Part shown: piece by piece, positions 19,634 to 28,061 of the stretch
Position numbering within the stretch: the first letter of the stretch is position 1
How the letters are laid out: every line of letters begins with the position of its first letter
Assembly (NCBI GenBank): GCA_947445775.1
Contig: CANFEB010000005.1
Span: forward strand, 36,465-100,464
Source: Oligoflexales bacterium
GTDB lineage: Bacteria > Bdellovibrionota_B > Oligoflexia > Oligoflexales > RGVZ01
DNA length: 64,000 nt
Direction of reading: 5' to 3'
Program-made: the position numbers and the translations under genes
The notes under the pieces: generated by a model
The model's input: the letters and a program-made list of their open reading frames with translations, nothing else
Database searches by the model: none
Told to the model about the DNA's origin: nothing

Positions 19634-19670
19634 AAAAAAAATCGCCCTGGCTTGTGGCCAAGGCGATTTT
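19634..19670 (-). terminator. Intrinsic terminator for the Ala/Lys-rich gene
   Basis: A 9-bp stem AAAATCGCC/GGCGATTTT with an inner TGGC/GCCA helix and TTGTG loop is followed on the minus strand by a run of at least eight T residues. It lies just downstream of the stop of the small secreted protein gene. Confidence 0.85.
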
Positions 19671-19692
19671 ACCGGTGTTACCGGAAGTCGAC

Positions 19693-19959
19693 TTACTTGT
19701 GGGCGGCACCGTGAGCAGCGCCTTCAGCCGGCGCAGCTGCTGGAGCAGCGTCGTAAGCAGCTGCCGGAGCAGCAGCTTCTTTTTTAGCTGCTTTTTTTGC
19801 TTTTTTAGCAGCTTTTTTTGCTTTCTTTACTTCTGTGTGATCAGCGGCCGGAGCAGCAGCTTCGACAGCAGCCGGAGCAGCAGCCGGAGCAGCAGCATCG
19901 TTTGCGAATGCCGGAGCAGACAGACCGATCAGAGCAGCAGCGAGAATTACATTTTTCAT
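19693..19959 (-). CDS. Small secreted Ala/Pro/Lys-rich protein
   Basis: Protein of 88 residues: signal peptide MKNVILAAALIGLSAPAFA with an AFA cleavage site, then Ala/Pro-rich repeats, a strongly basic core of KKAK, KKAAKK and KKAA blocks, and again Ala/Pro-rich sequence. It resembles low-complexity acid-shock or histone-H1-like tails rather than an enzyme; the role is unknown. The ATG at 19959 has AAGGAGAG upstream; the ORF track start at 20076 runs into the promoter. It has its own promoter and a strong terminator, so it is probably a highly expressed monocistronic gene. Confidence 0.8.
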   Translation of the reverse strand: MKNVILAAALIGLSAPAFANDAAAPAAAPAAVEAAAPAADHTEVKKAKKAAKKAKKAAKKEAAAPAAAYDAAPAAAPAEGAAHGAAHK

Positions 19960-20047
19960 TAGATCTCTCCTTGATACATTTATGAACCACTCGACAGAAC
20001 GCACCCGAACACCGGGTTTGTGACAAAAGTGGCAAATCGTTGTTATA

Positions 20048-20076
20048 AATAAACCAGTATCCTTGAATCCCGTCAA
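20048..20076 (-). promoter_or_regulatory. Probable promoter of the Ala/Lys-rich gene
   Basis: On the minus strand TTGACG is followed after 17 bp by TTTATT, with an overlapping downstream TATAAC. It lies about 90 bp upstream of the start codon and between the divergent tRNA-Ser gene and this gene. Confidence 0.5.
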
Positions 20077-20138
20077 GAGGCGTCAATTGCCGTTGCCTGT
20101 TCTCGTGGTTTTGATATGGTTCGGGCCCTGTGATCTTT

Positions 20139-20228
20139 GGAGAGATGGCCGAGTGGTTGAAGGCGCACGCCTGGAAAGCGTGTAGGGTGTAACAGCTCTC
20201 GTGGGTTCGAATCCCACTCTCTCCGCCA
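20139..20228 (+). tRNA. tRNA-Ser (anticodon GGA)
   Basis: The acceptor arms GGAGAGA and TCTCTCC pair, the CCA end is encoded, and the D-arm GCCGAGTGGTTGAAGGC, anticodon arm GCACGC-CTGGAAA-GCGTGT, long variable arm of class II tRNAs, and TpsiC arm GTGGGTTCGAATCCCAC are all present. The loop centre GGA reads UCC/UCU serine codons. About 90 nt. Confidence 0.97.
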
Positions 20229-20277
20229 CTTCCGGCGTTTTCCCTCTCATGTTTAATTCAACGATTTATGGCTGTTT

Positions 20278-21054
20278 TTATTGCAGGGTTTTCAGTTCTA
20301 GGGACTGGATCCTTTGGCTGTTTTTTTTGCTTATTTCCCCGTGAGGCGTTTGTTTGTGGCTCAATTTAAAGCCAGGAAGATTTTTTGCGGCAGCCCTGTG
20401 TGCCAACTCTTTGGCGGCCAGCAAGCCAGCCCGCAGTGAGGCGGGGCGATTGTCCGGCATCGACACCGATTTACGCAGGTAGTTTCCCCAAGTAAATTCC
20501 TGAAAGGGTAGGCTGATTTCGTCGAAGCAGTCCTCTTCCCGGAGCAGCCAGGCAAGGCTGCGCAGTCGATCATCCGTCATTTTTTTAAGGGTTTTTGGCA
20601 GATCAGACGGCTGTATGTTGCGACCATCACTGTCCCGCAGATAAACCCACTGGCGCGCCTCCATGCTGCGCCAGAATTCGCCCTCCGGTAAGGCCGAAAA
20701 ATCGGCAAGCATCACCGCGGGAGCCTTGGCCTCCATGATGTTGCGGGATTCCAAATCCAAAAGTGCGAAGCTGAGATGGTGACCGTCAACCAGGTGAAGC
20801 CTGCCACCGGGACCTGTCACCACAGATATTTCGTGGTCTTCAAGGTACTCGCGACGATCGACCTCCGCCATGGCCTCAAGTGCCTTGGCGCGGATCTTGG
20901 TCTCGGCAAATCCGACTGAAGTCTGCCCCGGCAGGAGGAGGCTAATGCCGATCCATTTTGCTGGCGAAAGACCAGCAGAGGCGATTGGGATTAGCGTAAA
21001 AAAATCCGTGAATGCCAGATAAATCACAATCATCAAAGTTTTTTTCGGCCCCAA
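20278..21054 (-). CDS. Exported ParB-like domain protein
   Basis: Protein of 258 residues. A hydrophobic N-terminus ending near SAGL suggests export. The core carries LLPGQTSVGFAETKIRAKAL and then VVTGPGGRLHLVDGHHLSFALL, the signature of the ParB-like nuclease family whose GHH motif is the ParB/sulfiredoxin-type active loop. Unlike true ParB it has no DNA-binding HTH and appears to be secreted, so a role in chromosome partition is unlikely. The C-terminus is basic. Stands alone, convergent with the tRNA and divergent from the haem-lipoprotein operon. Confidence 0.68.
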   Translation of the reverse strand: MGPKKTLMIVIYLAFTDFFTLIPIASAGLSPAKWIGISLLLPGQTSVGFAETKIRAKALEAMAEVDRREYLEDHEISVVTGPGGRLHLVDGHHLSFALLDLESRNIMEAKAPAVMLADFSALPEGEFWRSMEARQWVYLRDSDGRNIQPSDLPKTLKKMTDDRLRSLAWLLREEDCFDEISLPFQEFTWGNYLRKSVSMPDNRPASLRAGLLAAKELAHRAAAKNLPGFKLSHKQTPHGEISKKNSQRIQSLELKTLQ

Positions 21055-21173
21055 AAATCACCTCACAGTTCATCGCATTTCAAGTTCGGGTTACTTTATC
21101 GGAATTCCGGAGAATTCAGAAACTGGGCTACAATCATAACACCCCAAGCACAAACAAAAGGATTATCTAGAAA

Positions 21174-23066
21174 ATGCCTAGAAAATTGCTTGCCAGCACC
21201 CTGCTCATAATTTCTGGCGTCTGCGCGCTGCCCGCCTGCAAAACTAGATCTCAAGTTGCCAGTGAAAAGGCAATTCGGATCCATCCGGTCTTGGCCTCGT
21301 TGAGAACCAGCTGCGCTGGCGCGAGTTGCCATGGTTCGGTGTCGAAAACAATCATTTCCCGGTGGCAAAGGGACAGCCGGGTGGTCAACGACTGCTTGGT
21401 CAAAAACGGTCTGAAATCTGGACCTCTGATGCCGCCTGATCAGGCCAACGCCGAAAAACTCGCGGAGTGTTTTGAGGCCTATCCGCAAGGCGCTGGACTT
21501 CACAGGGCATTTTATAAAACCCGTGATTTTGAGTCGCTGTTGCGCGCCGCGAAGCGCTCAGATGACGACATCAGTTATTTGAAAACCCTCGTAATGCCTA
21601 ATCCAGAAAGCGCAACCAGGGAGCAAATGAATTTTTCCAAAGACGAGGCCAAGCTCTGGGCCGATATCGAATGGTTTGTGTCGGGCGAGGCTGAGGCCGC
21701 TATCGACAAATTATTCGATGCAGACATGACGGCAAAATATTGCAAATCGGATCGCATTTCGAGAACTCTGATTTCTCACATGACAGAAAAATCGGCGAAT
21801 CCGTTCGCCAACTGGTGGTCACGTAAAAATCTGGAGAACCAGCTGCCGATGTTTGCATGCCCTGATCCCCGCAACGGGGCGCATAATTCGGCGAGCGATT
21901 GCTTCAAGTCGTTCGGGAAGCCGGTTGATATTGGCGCGCCTCAGACGGTGGCCGACGGCGAGGTTCCGTTTCGGATTGTAAGCCTGCGCGATGTGCCGGC
22001 GCATACTTATTATTGGACGCGTGTTTCTGCAGATGGCCGTTTTGTTGGCAACGGCAGCTCCGAGGATCTTGACCCAAAGGGCGAAGGCTACGAGGCTTTT
22101 GTTGATGATCTCGCGGTTGCCAACCGACGAATCCTTGTGCGTGCCAAGTACGACCCTGCATTCACTCCTGACAACGAATGGTTTCTGTTTCAGGGCGCCA
22201 ATGGCGATCACGCCCAAGCAGCATTTTGTCGCATGAGTGCTTTGCTGAATTTGAATAAAATCATTCCGCTGCCACCGGTCTGCCTTGGGCCCACCGAAAA
22301 AGACGGCAGTCATATCCACCTGTATCAGAGCATCGGGGCTGACCCTGAGGGTGGACCTTATTTGGTCGCGCAAGGAGGCTGGGAAAATGACAATGGCGGC
22401 AATTCCGCGGCTGGTGGGCGTCTCGTATTCAACGCGGATCCACTGGTTAAACAGGGCAAAAATAACCTGAATCTATTTGTCTTTGACGGCGCGGCTTCTG
22501 GGTTGGCCGACACCATGACCTTCACGAACGAGGGGGATTGGGTGGTTTCTCCCTCAACCCGCCTGGTCGTGGGTCGCTACGGTCAGGGATCCTCAGAGCA
22601 GCACGGCTACCGCATTCATTCGCTTAACGTCCAATCCGACAATTCCAAAAAGGCCGGATACACCGTCAGCCAGAAAGTGGTCGGCGAAATTTGCAATATC
22701 GATCCAGCCTCACGGTTGCCGGCCTTTCGCGGCGGGAAAGTCCAAATTTCCTTGGATGATCGTATTCTGGCCACCCACCGCTACACTGGCGCTGAGGGCG
22801 CAGACCTTACCGGGGGATCTTCCGACGTGCTTCTCTACGACATGCTGACTGGCAACTCCATGCAGGTGACCAATATGCCGGCGGGGATGTATGCGCTCTA
22901 TCCTTCGTGGCGTTCAGATGGCTGGGTCTATTTCTTGGTGCGTGATCGCAGAGCAAATGCAGGCAAGGATTTCGTGGCGGCAACGAACGCGGCTCATTGG
23001 TTGACTCAACAGACAGGATCCAATGCGCACATCGTTGACGGCAATGACTTTGAAGCTGGGGAATGA
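21174..23066 (+). CDS. Large lipoprotein with haem-like motif, beta-propeller type
   Basis: A protein of 630 residues with a signal peptide ending in the lipobox LPAC. Shortly after is CAGASCHG, a CxxxxCH motif that would be an unusual c-type haem site (the standard is CxxCH). A helical section with MMPPD-type sequence (GPLMPPDQANAEKLAECF) follows, as in cytochrome c domains. The second half has repeated blades such as VSADGRFVGNGS, EWFLFQG, DRILATHRYTG and LYPSWRSDGWVYF, like TolB/WD-type propellers. Its stop overlaps the start of the sugar-dehydrogenase-like gene (ATGA), so they form an operon. Function unknown; a periplasmic redox role is inferred. Confidence 0.65.
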   Translation: MPRKLLASTLLIISGVCALPACKTRSQVASEKAIRIHPVLASLRTSCAGASCHGSVSKTIISRWQRDSRVVNDCLVKNGLKSGPLMPPDQANAEKLAECFEAYPQGAGLHRAFYKTRDFESLLRAAKRSDDDISYLKTLVMPNPESATREQMNFSKDEAKLWADIEWFVSGEAEAAIDKLFDADMTAKYCKSDRISRTLISHMTEKSANPFANWWSRKNLENQLPMFACPDPRNGAHNSASDCFKSFGKPVDIGAPQTVADGEVPFRIVSLRDVPAHTYYWTRVSADGRFVGNGSSEDLDPKGEGYEAFVDDLAVANRRILVRAKYDPAFTPDNEWFLFQGANGDHAQAAFCRMSALLNLNKIIPLPPVCLGPTEKDGSHIHLYQSIGADPEGGPYLVAQGGWENDNGGNSAAGGRLVFNADPLVKQGKNNLNLFVFDGAASGLADTMTFTNEGDWVVSPSTRLVVGRYGQGSSEQHGYRIHSLNVQSDNSKKAGYTVSQKVVGEICNIDPASRLPAFRGGKVQISLDDRILATHRYTGAEGADLTGGSSDVLLYDMLTGNSMQVTNMPAGMYALYPSWRSDGWVYFLVRDRRANAGKDFVAATNAAHWLTQQTGSNAHIVDGNDFEAGE

Positions 23067-24574
23067 AGGTGTTTAACTTAAGTCACTCTGTGAGATTCAT
23101 AAAATTTATGGTCCTGCTGATTTTTGCAGGCCCAGCCCTGTCAGGCTGCAAAACTCGTTTTCGTGTAGAGAACAACTTACGTGTGGCAGCCTCTCCGCGT
23201 CCGGATGCGGTGACCATGACGGCATTTGCTCGCTATTGTTCGGGATGCCACGCTGCTTATGGCTCAAAGGATGGGCAGGTTGATGGCGACGCGGCATGGA
23301 AAAACATCCACCGTGATGCCAAAGAAATTGCTTCACGCCTGGATTGGAACACTGCGGCGCAGGACCACATGATGCCGCCTCCTGGTTCAAGTGAGCAGGC
23401 AGATCTCAGCAATGCCCCGAATGATCGCCAAAAGATGCTGGCGGCAGTAACGGCGGTGTCCAGAGGTGACCTTGCCCCTGACCTGCCCCTGGACCGGATT
23501 AAACTTCAACCGGGATTCAAAATCAGTGTTTGGGCCAAGGTTCCCGGAGCACGCTCCATGACACTTGGTGATGACGGCACTGTTTATGTCGGCAGCGGCG
23601 GCCTCGGGGGGCGCCATAAAAAGGTCTATGCGGTTCAAGATCTTGACGGCAACGGATCCGGTGAATCCGTCACAGTTATTCGTGATTTTGAGGTTTCAGA
23701 TCCCCAAGACAGCTTGGCCGTTCCAAACGGGGTGGCGTTTCGCGACGGCAAACTTTATGTCGGGCTCATTGACCGGATCGTCCGCTTTGAGGGCATAGCT
23801 TCAAATTTTTCTCAGAACCCGAAACCAGCTGTTGAAGTGGTGCGATTTCCCGAAGAGATGCATCACGGTTGGAAGTTCATTGGCTTCGGTCCCGACGGGC
23901 GCCTTTACGTTCCTGTTGGGGCAGATGGCAACATGACCACCGATCCGGACCAGTTTGGGCTGATTTACCGCCTTAGTAACGACATGGCCCGCAAGGAAAT
24001 ATTTGCCAAGGGTGTCCGCAACAGTGTGGGATTTGACTGGCACCCGCAAACGGGTGATCTGTGGTTCACAGATAATGGACGCGACAACCTCGTGATCAAC
24101 ACTCAGGGGTCGGATGATATTCCTCCCGACGAATTAAACCGTGCACCCCAGTCAGGGTTGAATTTCGGCCATCCCTTTTGTCACGCCGGCACCATAGCAG
24201 ACCCCGATCCTGAATACGCCAGGCTTGGTGCCTGCGCCGACGCAGTCCCACCCGTTCAGAATCTGCTGCCCCATGCCGCGGCGTTGGGCATGCGCTTTTA
24301 CACGGGCAAGAGTTATCCTCAAGAATTCCGCAACCAGATTTTGATTGCAGAGCATGGATCATGGAACCGTTCAACGCGGATCGGATACCGGGTCAGCTTG
24401 GTGCGCTTGGAGGGAAACCGGGCGACTTCCTACGAGGATTTTGCCTCGGGCTGGTTGACCCCAGAGGGCGACCGTTGGGGCCGCCCCGTGGATATTCAGG
24501 TGGCTCCGGATGGTGCGGTGCTGGTATCAGATGACATGGCTGGAGTGATTTACCGGATCGCCTACCAGCCCTGA
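23063..24574 (+). CDS. PQQ-dependent sugar dehydrogenase-like lipoprotein with cytochrome c domain
   Basis: Predicted periplasmic lipoprotein (lipobox LSGC). An N-terminal cytochrome c-like domain has YCSGCH (CxxCH) and MMPPP as possible distal ligand. The main domain is the soluble glucose/sorbosone dehydrogenase beta-propeller: IKLQPGFKISVWAKVPGAR, DGTVYVGSGG, GWKFIGFGPDGRLYVPVG, KGVRNSVGFDWHP, and AEHGSWNRSTRIGYR are family hallmarks. Together this would oxidise an aldose and pass electrons to its own haem and onward. Length 503 residues suits the fusion. Coupled to the upstream lipoprotein by a 4-bp overlap. Confidence 0.85.
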   Translation: MKVFNLSHSVRFIKFMVLLIFAGPALSGCKTRFRVENNLRVAASPRPDAVTMTAFARYCSGCHAAYGSKDGQVDGDAAWKNIHRDAKEIASRLDWNTAAQDHMMPPPGSSEQADLSNAPNDRQKMLAAVTAVSRGDLAPDLPLDRIKLQPGFKISVWAKVPGARSMTLGDDGTVYVGSGGLGGRHKKVYAVQDLDGNGSGESVTVIRDFEVSDPQDSLAVPNGVAFRDGKLYVGLIDRIVRFEGIASNFSQNPKPAVEVVRFPEEMHHGWKFIGFGPDGRLYVPVGADGNMTTDPDQFGLIYRLSNDMARKEIFAKGVRNSVGFDWHPQTGDLWFTDNGRDNLVINTQGSDDIPPDELNRAPQSGLNFGHPFCHAGTIADPDPEYARLGACADAVPPVQNLLPHAAALGMRFYTGKSYPQEFRNQILIAEHGSWNRSTRIGYRVSLVRLEGNRATSYEDFASGWLTPEGDRWGRPVDIQVAPDGAVLVSDDMAGVIYRIAYQP

Positions 24575-24629
24575 TGTTTGTCCCGTGCACAATCATTTGC
24601 CGGCCGGCACCGCTTGAAGGGATCCGTTT

Positions 24630-25853
24630 ATGGATTTTAAGCCTGAAGTTTTTACCCCGTCCTATTGGATGGAAGTCCCGGCCATAGAAGGCCAATTGAC
24701 GCGCCCGCGTGACGGCGGCGGAGTCCTTGTCATCGGTTCCGGGTTGGCGGGTGTGAGTTCCGCATATTGGTTGCGCGAGGCTGGATTCGACGATCTGTCC
24801 ATGATTGATTTTGCCCTGCCCCACGCCGCCACATTTCGCAATTGCGGCCATATTCTCTACGGCACCGTTGAATCGATGCAGGCCATGGTGGCGTTGCACG
24901 GTCGTGAGGCTGCGCGAGAAATCTGGGAGTTTTCGATCGGGATCTGTCACGAGGTCCGCGACACGATCAAGCGGCTGAATCTTGACGCCGACTACAAGCA
25001 GTCTGGATATTTGGTGATGGCCATTGATGAGACTGAGGACAAGGAAATCAAGGAGTCGATCGAGCTTCTTGGCAGTATGGGTTTTGAAAACCATTATGTG
25101 GACGCGGCGAAATTGCGCCAGCTTGGTTTCAAAAATGTTCACGGCGCAAGATTCGAAGCTGGATCTGCCCAAGCGCATCCGATGAAGTTTCGTAACGGAG
25201 TTTTGCAAAATTGTCTGGATAACGGCCTTGCCTATCACAGCAATGTCAAAGTCACTGCGGTCGAGGAAGAGGGCGACCATGTCGTGGTGGTGACCGAGCC
25301 TTGGGGCAGACTGCGCTATGACGCTGTTGTGGTTGCCGCCAACGCCTACAATCCGTTGCTGTCTCGATATTTTGCCGAGCGTCGCCTGGTGGAGCCGTTC
25401 CGGGGGCAGATCATCACTTCAAAACCATTGCGGCACGATTTCAAGGTCAGGCATCCCCACAGCTTTGATCATGGTTATGAATATGCCCTTGTGACCGATG
25501 ACAACCGCCTTATGATCGGTGGCTGGCGCAACAACACCCCTGGCGGTGAAGTGGGGACGTATGACATCGATCCGAACGAGAATGTGGTGCAGGGGCTGAA
25601 GGACTTCGTTCACCAGCACTACGCCATCAATGAGGCGATCGAGTGGGAATATTCATGGGCCGGCATAATGGCAGCTTCGAAAACGGGCTTTCCATTCATT
25701 GGCCCGACGACGAGTCCTCGAATATTCACCTGCGCAGGATTTACTGGTCACGGTTTCTCGTGGGCCCACGGCAGCGCAAAATTGTTGGCAGATATTATGG
25801 CGGGTAATCCGATCCCGGCCGTCTCAAAATACTTCAATCCCAAGATGGCTTGA
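24630..25853 (+). CDS. FAD-dependent amine oxidase/DAO family oxidoreductase
   Basis: Cytoplasmic flavoenzyme of the D-amino-acid oxidase/glycine oxidase family, nearest in layout to gamma-glutamylputrescine oxidase. VLVIGSGLAGVSSAYWLREAG near residue 30 is the FAD dinucleotide fold; THRNCGH-like FRNCGHILYGT follows; VVVAANAYNPLLS and the C-terminal FTGHGFSWAHGSAKLLADIM are the family end motifs. Length 407 fits. It lies 55 bp after the dehydrogenase gene. Substrate not determined. Confidence 0.82.
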   Translation: MDFKPEVFTPSYWMEVPAIEGQLTRPRDGGGVLVIGSGLAGVSSAYWLREAGFDDLSMIDFALPHAATFRNCGHILYGTVESMQAMVALHGREAAREIWEFSIGICHEVRDTIKRLNLDADYKQSGYLVMAIDETEDKEIKESIELLGSMGFENHYVDAAKLRQLGFKNVHGARFEAGSAQAHPMKFRNGVLQNCLDNGLAYHSNVKVTAVEEEGDHVVVVTEPWGRLRYDAVVVAANAYNPLLSRYFAERRLVEPFRGQIITSKPLRHDFKVRHPHSFDHGYEYALVTDDNRLMIGGWRNNTPGGEVGTYDIDPNENVVQGLKDFVHQHYAINEAIEWEYSWAGIMAASKTGFPFIGPTTSPRIFTCAGFTGHGFSWAHGSAKLLADIMAGNPIPAVSKYFNPKMA

Positions 25854-25898
25854 TATTTGGCGTTTTGGTCCTGGTATTTTGCCGATTAATATACTTGC

Positions 25899-26820
25899 TT
25901 GAGCCTCTGGAGGGTCAGCCCAATTCGAACCCCCTTGGTGTTAAGGGGGGCGCGGCAGGTTGGCAAAACTCACAGCATTCGTGAGTTCGGTCGAGATCAC
26001 TTTGCCAATTTGGTGGAAGTTAATCTTGAAACTAACCCAGAGTTTCTTGGCTGTTTTAGTAGTCCGGATGCGAAGACGATTTGCGCGCAGCTTGAAGCGG
26101 TCGCAAATTTGCAACCTTTGTCGTTCAAAGAGTTTTTAGGGGCATCAGGCGAATTTAAGCTCGTGCAAATGGTCACTGCAGCAACAGTGGAAACACCATG
26201 TGCCGGGAGTGTTCAAAACAGGCTCGCAATAGGATTTGTTGCCGATTTTTCTAAATATGGCCGTCGTTATGATCACCACAAGCTGCAACAACTGATGAAC
26301 GCAGTGCCAAGACTCGTCGGGAAAAAATTTAAGTATTCCCATGTGGATCCGGAAACAACGGCCCGAGATTTTAAGTTGCCTCTATTGGATTTGGAACGCG
26401 CAGGGCTGGTCCCGCTCATTCGAGCGAGCGGAGCAAATGGAATACCGTTAGGGGCTGAGGACCGAGAAGGCGTCTTTAAGGCTCAGTATTTGGATATTGG
26501 GCTCATGATGAGTGCCTTGGGCTTGGACCTTTTTTCGCAAGATATTTAAAAATCTCTGTTTATTAATGAGGGCTCACTGGCCGAGCAATTTGTCGGGCAG
26601 GAACTGCTTGCTTCCTTGGATCCTGAACGCACACCCCAGCTTTTTTATTGGATGGGCGAGGCTCGCGGATCTGAGGCTGCGGTCCCTGCGGCAATTCATG
26701 CTGGATAAGAAATCGCGGATCGGAGTTCGTATCTCGCAACGCCCGCTGTCGTTCATCGATGGCGTCTTGTCCGTTCCGTTTTATATGGTCTCAGAACTAG
26801 AGCGGATACTGAGGGCGTAG
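25899..26820 (+). pseudogene. AAA_14/DUF4143 ATPase pseudogene
   Basis: Remains of a gene for an ATPase of the AAA_14-DUF4143 type. The start has LVLRGARQVGKTHSIREFG (Walker A), but the text then passes straight to QPLSFKEFLGASGE, skipping the Walker B and sensor part, so there is an internal deletion. The C-terminal DUF4143 half follows (KFKYSHVDPE, LLDLERAGLV). The frame stops at TAA 26547, yet homologous sequence continues in the same frame (INEGSLAEQFVGQELLAS) and then shifts frame to end in SFIDGVLSVPFYMVSELERI. Deletion, nonsense and frameshift make it clearly dead. Confidence 0.85.
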
Positions 26821-26838
26821 CAAATGTTCTTAAGCGGT

Positions 26839-27642
26839 TTAAGGGAAAAAAACAAAAAAACCGATCACGCCGGCCAACACCGCCCGGTAGACCATGAACC
26901 AGAAGAATCCGTAGTTTCTGACCAGTTTCATGAGCACTTGGATTGCCAGGAAACCGGAAGCAAAGGACATCAGAGTCCCAGCGTAGAATGCCGGGTTTGT
27001 TAGGTGTTGCAGGATTTCGCGCGATTCTAGTAGGGCAGCCCCAAACATGGCCGGGGTTCCGAGCAGAAACGAAAACCTCGCGGCGTCGGGACGGGTAAAG
27101 CCGAGAAAGCGCGCGGCAATAATGGTCGAACCGCTGCGCGAGACGCCGGGGATCAATGCCATGGCTTGCGCCGTGCCGATGAGGATGCCGTCTTTGATGG
27201 TCAATTGCTCAAGGTTGCGAGTTGATGGGCGGGTCTTGTCCGACCACCAGAGGAGCACCCCAACAAGGGCCAGTGGAATGATGACGATTTGGGGGTGGTG
27301 CAGTTTTTCCTCGATGATCCGATGAAACTTCAGGCCGATGATTCCGGCCGGTATGGAGCCCAATATCAGTGCCGGCAGCAGCACGTCCGACCCGAAAGAC
27401 TTCGTGCCTGAAAAAGCCCGGCGCACCAGAGAGCGCCCCATGGCCAGCCAATCCTGGAAAAAATAGACCAAAACGGCCATGACCGTGCCAATGTGCAGGG
27501 CAACATTCAGGGCTAAGGGCAGAGGTTTTCCTGACATAAGCTCAGAAACGACGATAAGATGGGCCGAGCTTGATACGGGCAGCAACTCGGTGAGGCCTTG
27601 GACCAGCCCGAGAACCAGACCTGTCAATAAATCTTGATTCAT
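26839..27642 (-). CDS. uppP: Undecaprenyl-diphosphatase
   Basis: BacA/UppP membrane phosphatase that recycles undecaprenyl pyrophosphate to the monophosphate for wall and polysaccharide synthesis. The N-terminus GLVLGLVQGLTELLPVSSSAHL is the catalytic signature (E-L-L-P-V-S-S-S-A-H) and the second motif is GVSRSGSTIIAARFLG. Eight or so hydrophobic segments; 267 residues is typical. The E of QGLTELLPVSS and R of GVSRSG are present. Divergent from the small membrane protein gene. Confidence 0.95.
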   Translation of the reverse strand: MNQDLLTGLVLGLVQGLTELLPVSSSAHLIVVSELMSGKPLPLALNVALHIGTVMAVLVYFFQDWLAMGRSLVRRAFSGTKSFGSDVLLPALILGSIPAGIIGLKFHRIIEEKLHHPQIVIIPLALVGVLLWWSDKTRPSTRNLEQLTIKDGILIGTAQAMALIPGVSRSGSTIIAARFLGFTRPDAARFSFLLGTPAMFGAALLESREILQHLTNPAFYAGTLMSFASGFLAIQVLMKLVRNYGFFWFMVYRAVLAGVIGFFVFFP

Positions 27643-27724
27643 GTTCGTTCGCTTCTTGACTGAATGTTTCAGAGGAATCTTAATATGGACTTGGGTTCAA
27701 GTCGAGGTCATCCGAGGAGGTTTC

Positions 27725-28018
27725 GTGTCCATAGTAATTGTTACCGACGATGTGTTGCGCAGCAAACGCAAAGAGTCAAAAATCCAGGAAGATAAGATCG
27801 ACCGGGAGTCGGCCTTTGCTCCGTGGCGTCGCAATGACATCACCGGCCGCGATCCTGTGGCCATAATGATTGGCCTGCTGGCGTTGCCGGTGGCGGCTTT
27901 TTGGTCTTTCATTGCAGGGTGCATCACGCTGTCTTTTTCTGTGATGCTGAGCGTGTTTAAAGTTTTGGGGAAGTTTTTTGGGAAGTTGTTTGGCGGGAAA
28001 AATCAGGTTTCCCGCTGA
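27725..28018 (+). CDS. Small membrane protein, unknown function
   Basis: Protein of 97 residues with a basic, charged N-terminal half and one long hydrophobic segment (DPVAIMIGLLALPVAAFWSFIAGCITLSF region), possibly two short helices, ending in a basic tail. I chose the GTG at 27725 because GAGGAGG lies just upstream; the ORF-track start at 27641 has no site. No family recognised. It ends 5 bp before a terminator shared with the convergent gene. Confidence 0.6.
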   Translation: MSIVIVTDDVLRSKRKESKIQEDKIDRESAFAPWRRNDITGRDPVAIMIGLLALPVAAFWSFIAGCITLSFSVMLSVFKVLGKFFGKLFGGKNQVSR

Positions 28019-28022
28019 AAAA

Positions 28023-28052
28023 CAGAAGGGCGGCCTCCTTGGCCGCCCTCTG
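28023..28052 (-). terminator. Intrinsic terminator between convergent genes
   Basis: GGGCGGCC-TCCTT-GGCCGCCC perfect stem, extended by CAG/CTG with one bulge. On the minus strand it is followed by TTCTGTTTTT, so it mainly serves the YtfJ-like gene; on the plus strand the T-run is weak. Confidence 0.8.
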
Positions 28053-28061
28053 ATTACTCGT

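Noticed and set aside
24393-25280. 295-codon minus-strand ORF over two genes
   Set aside because: Overlaps the sugar dehydrogenase end and the FAD oxidoreductase start, both with clear motifs; no homology recognised.
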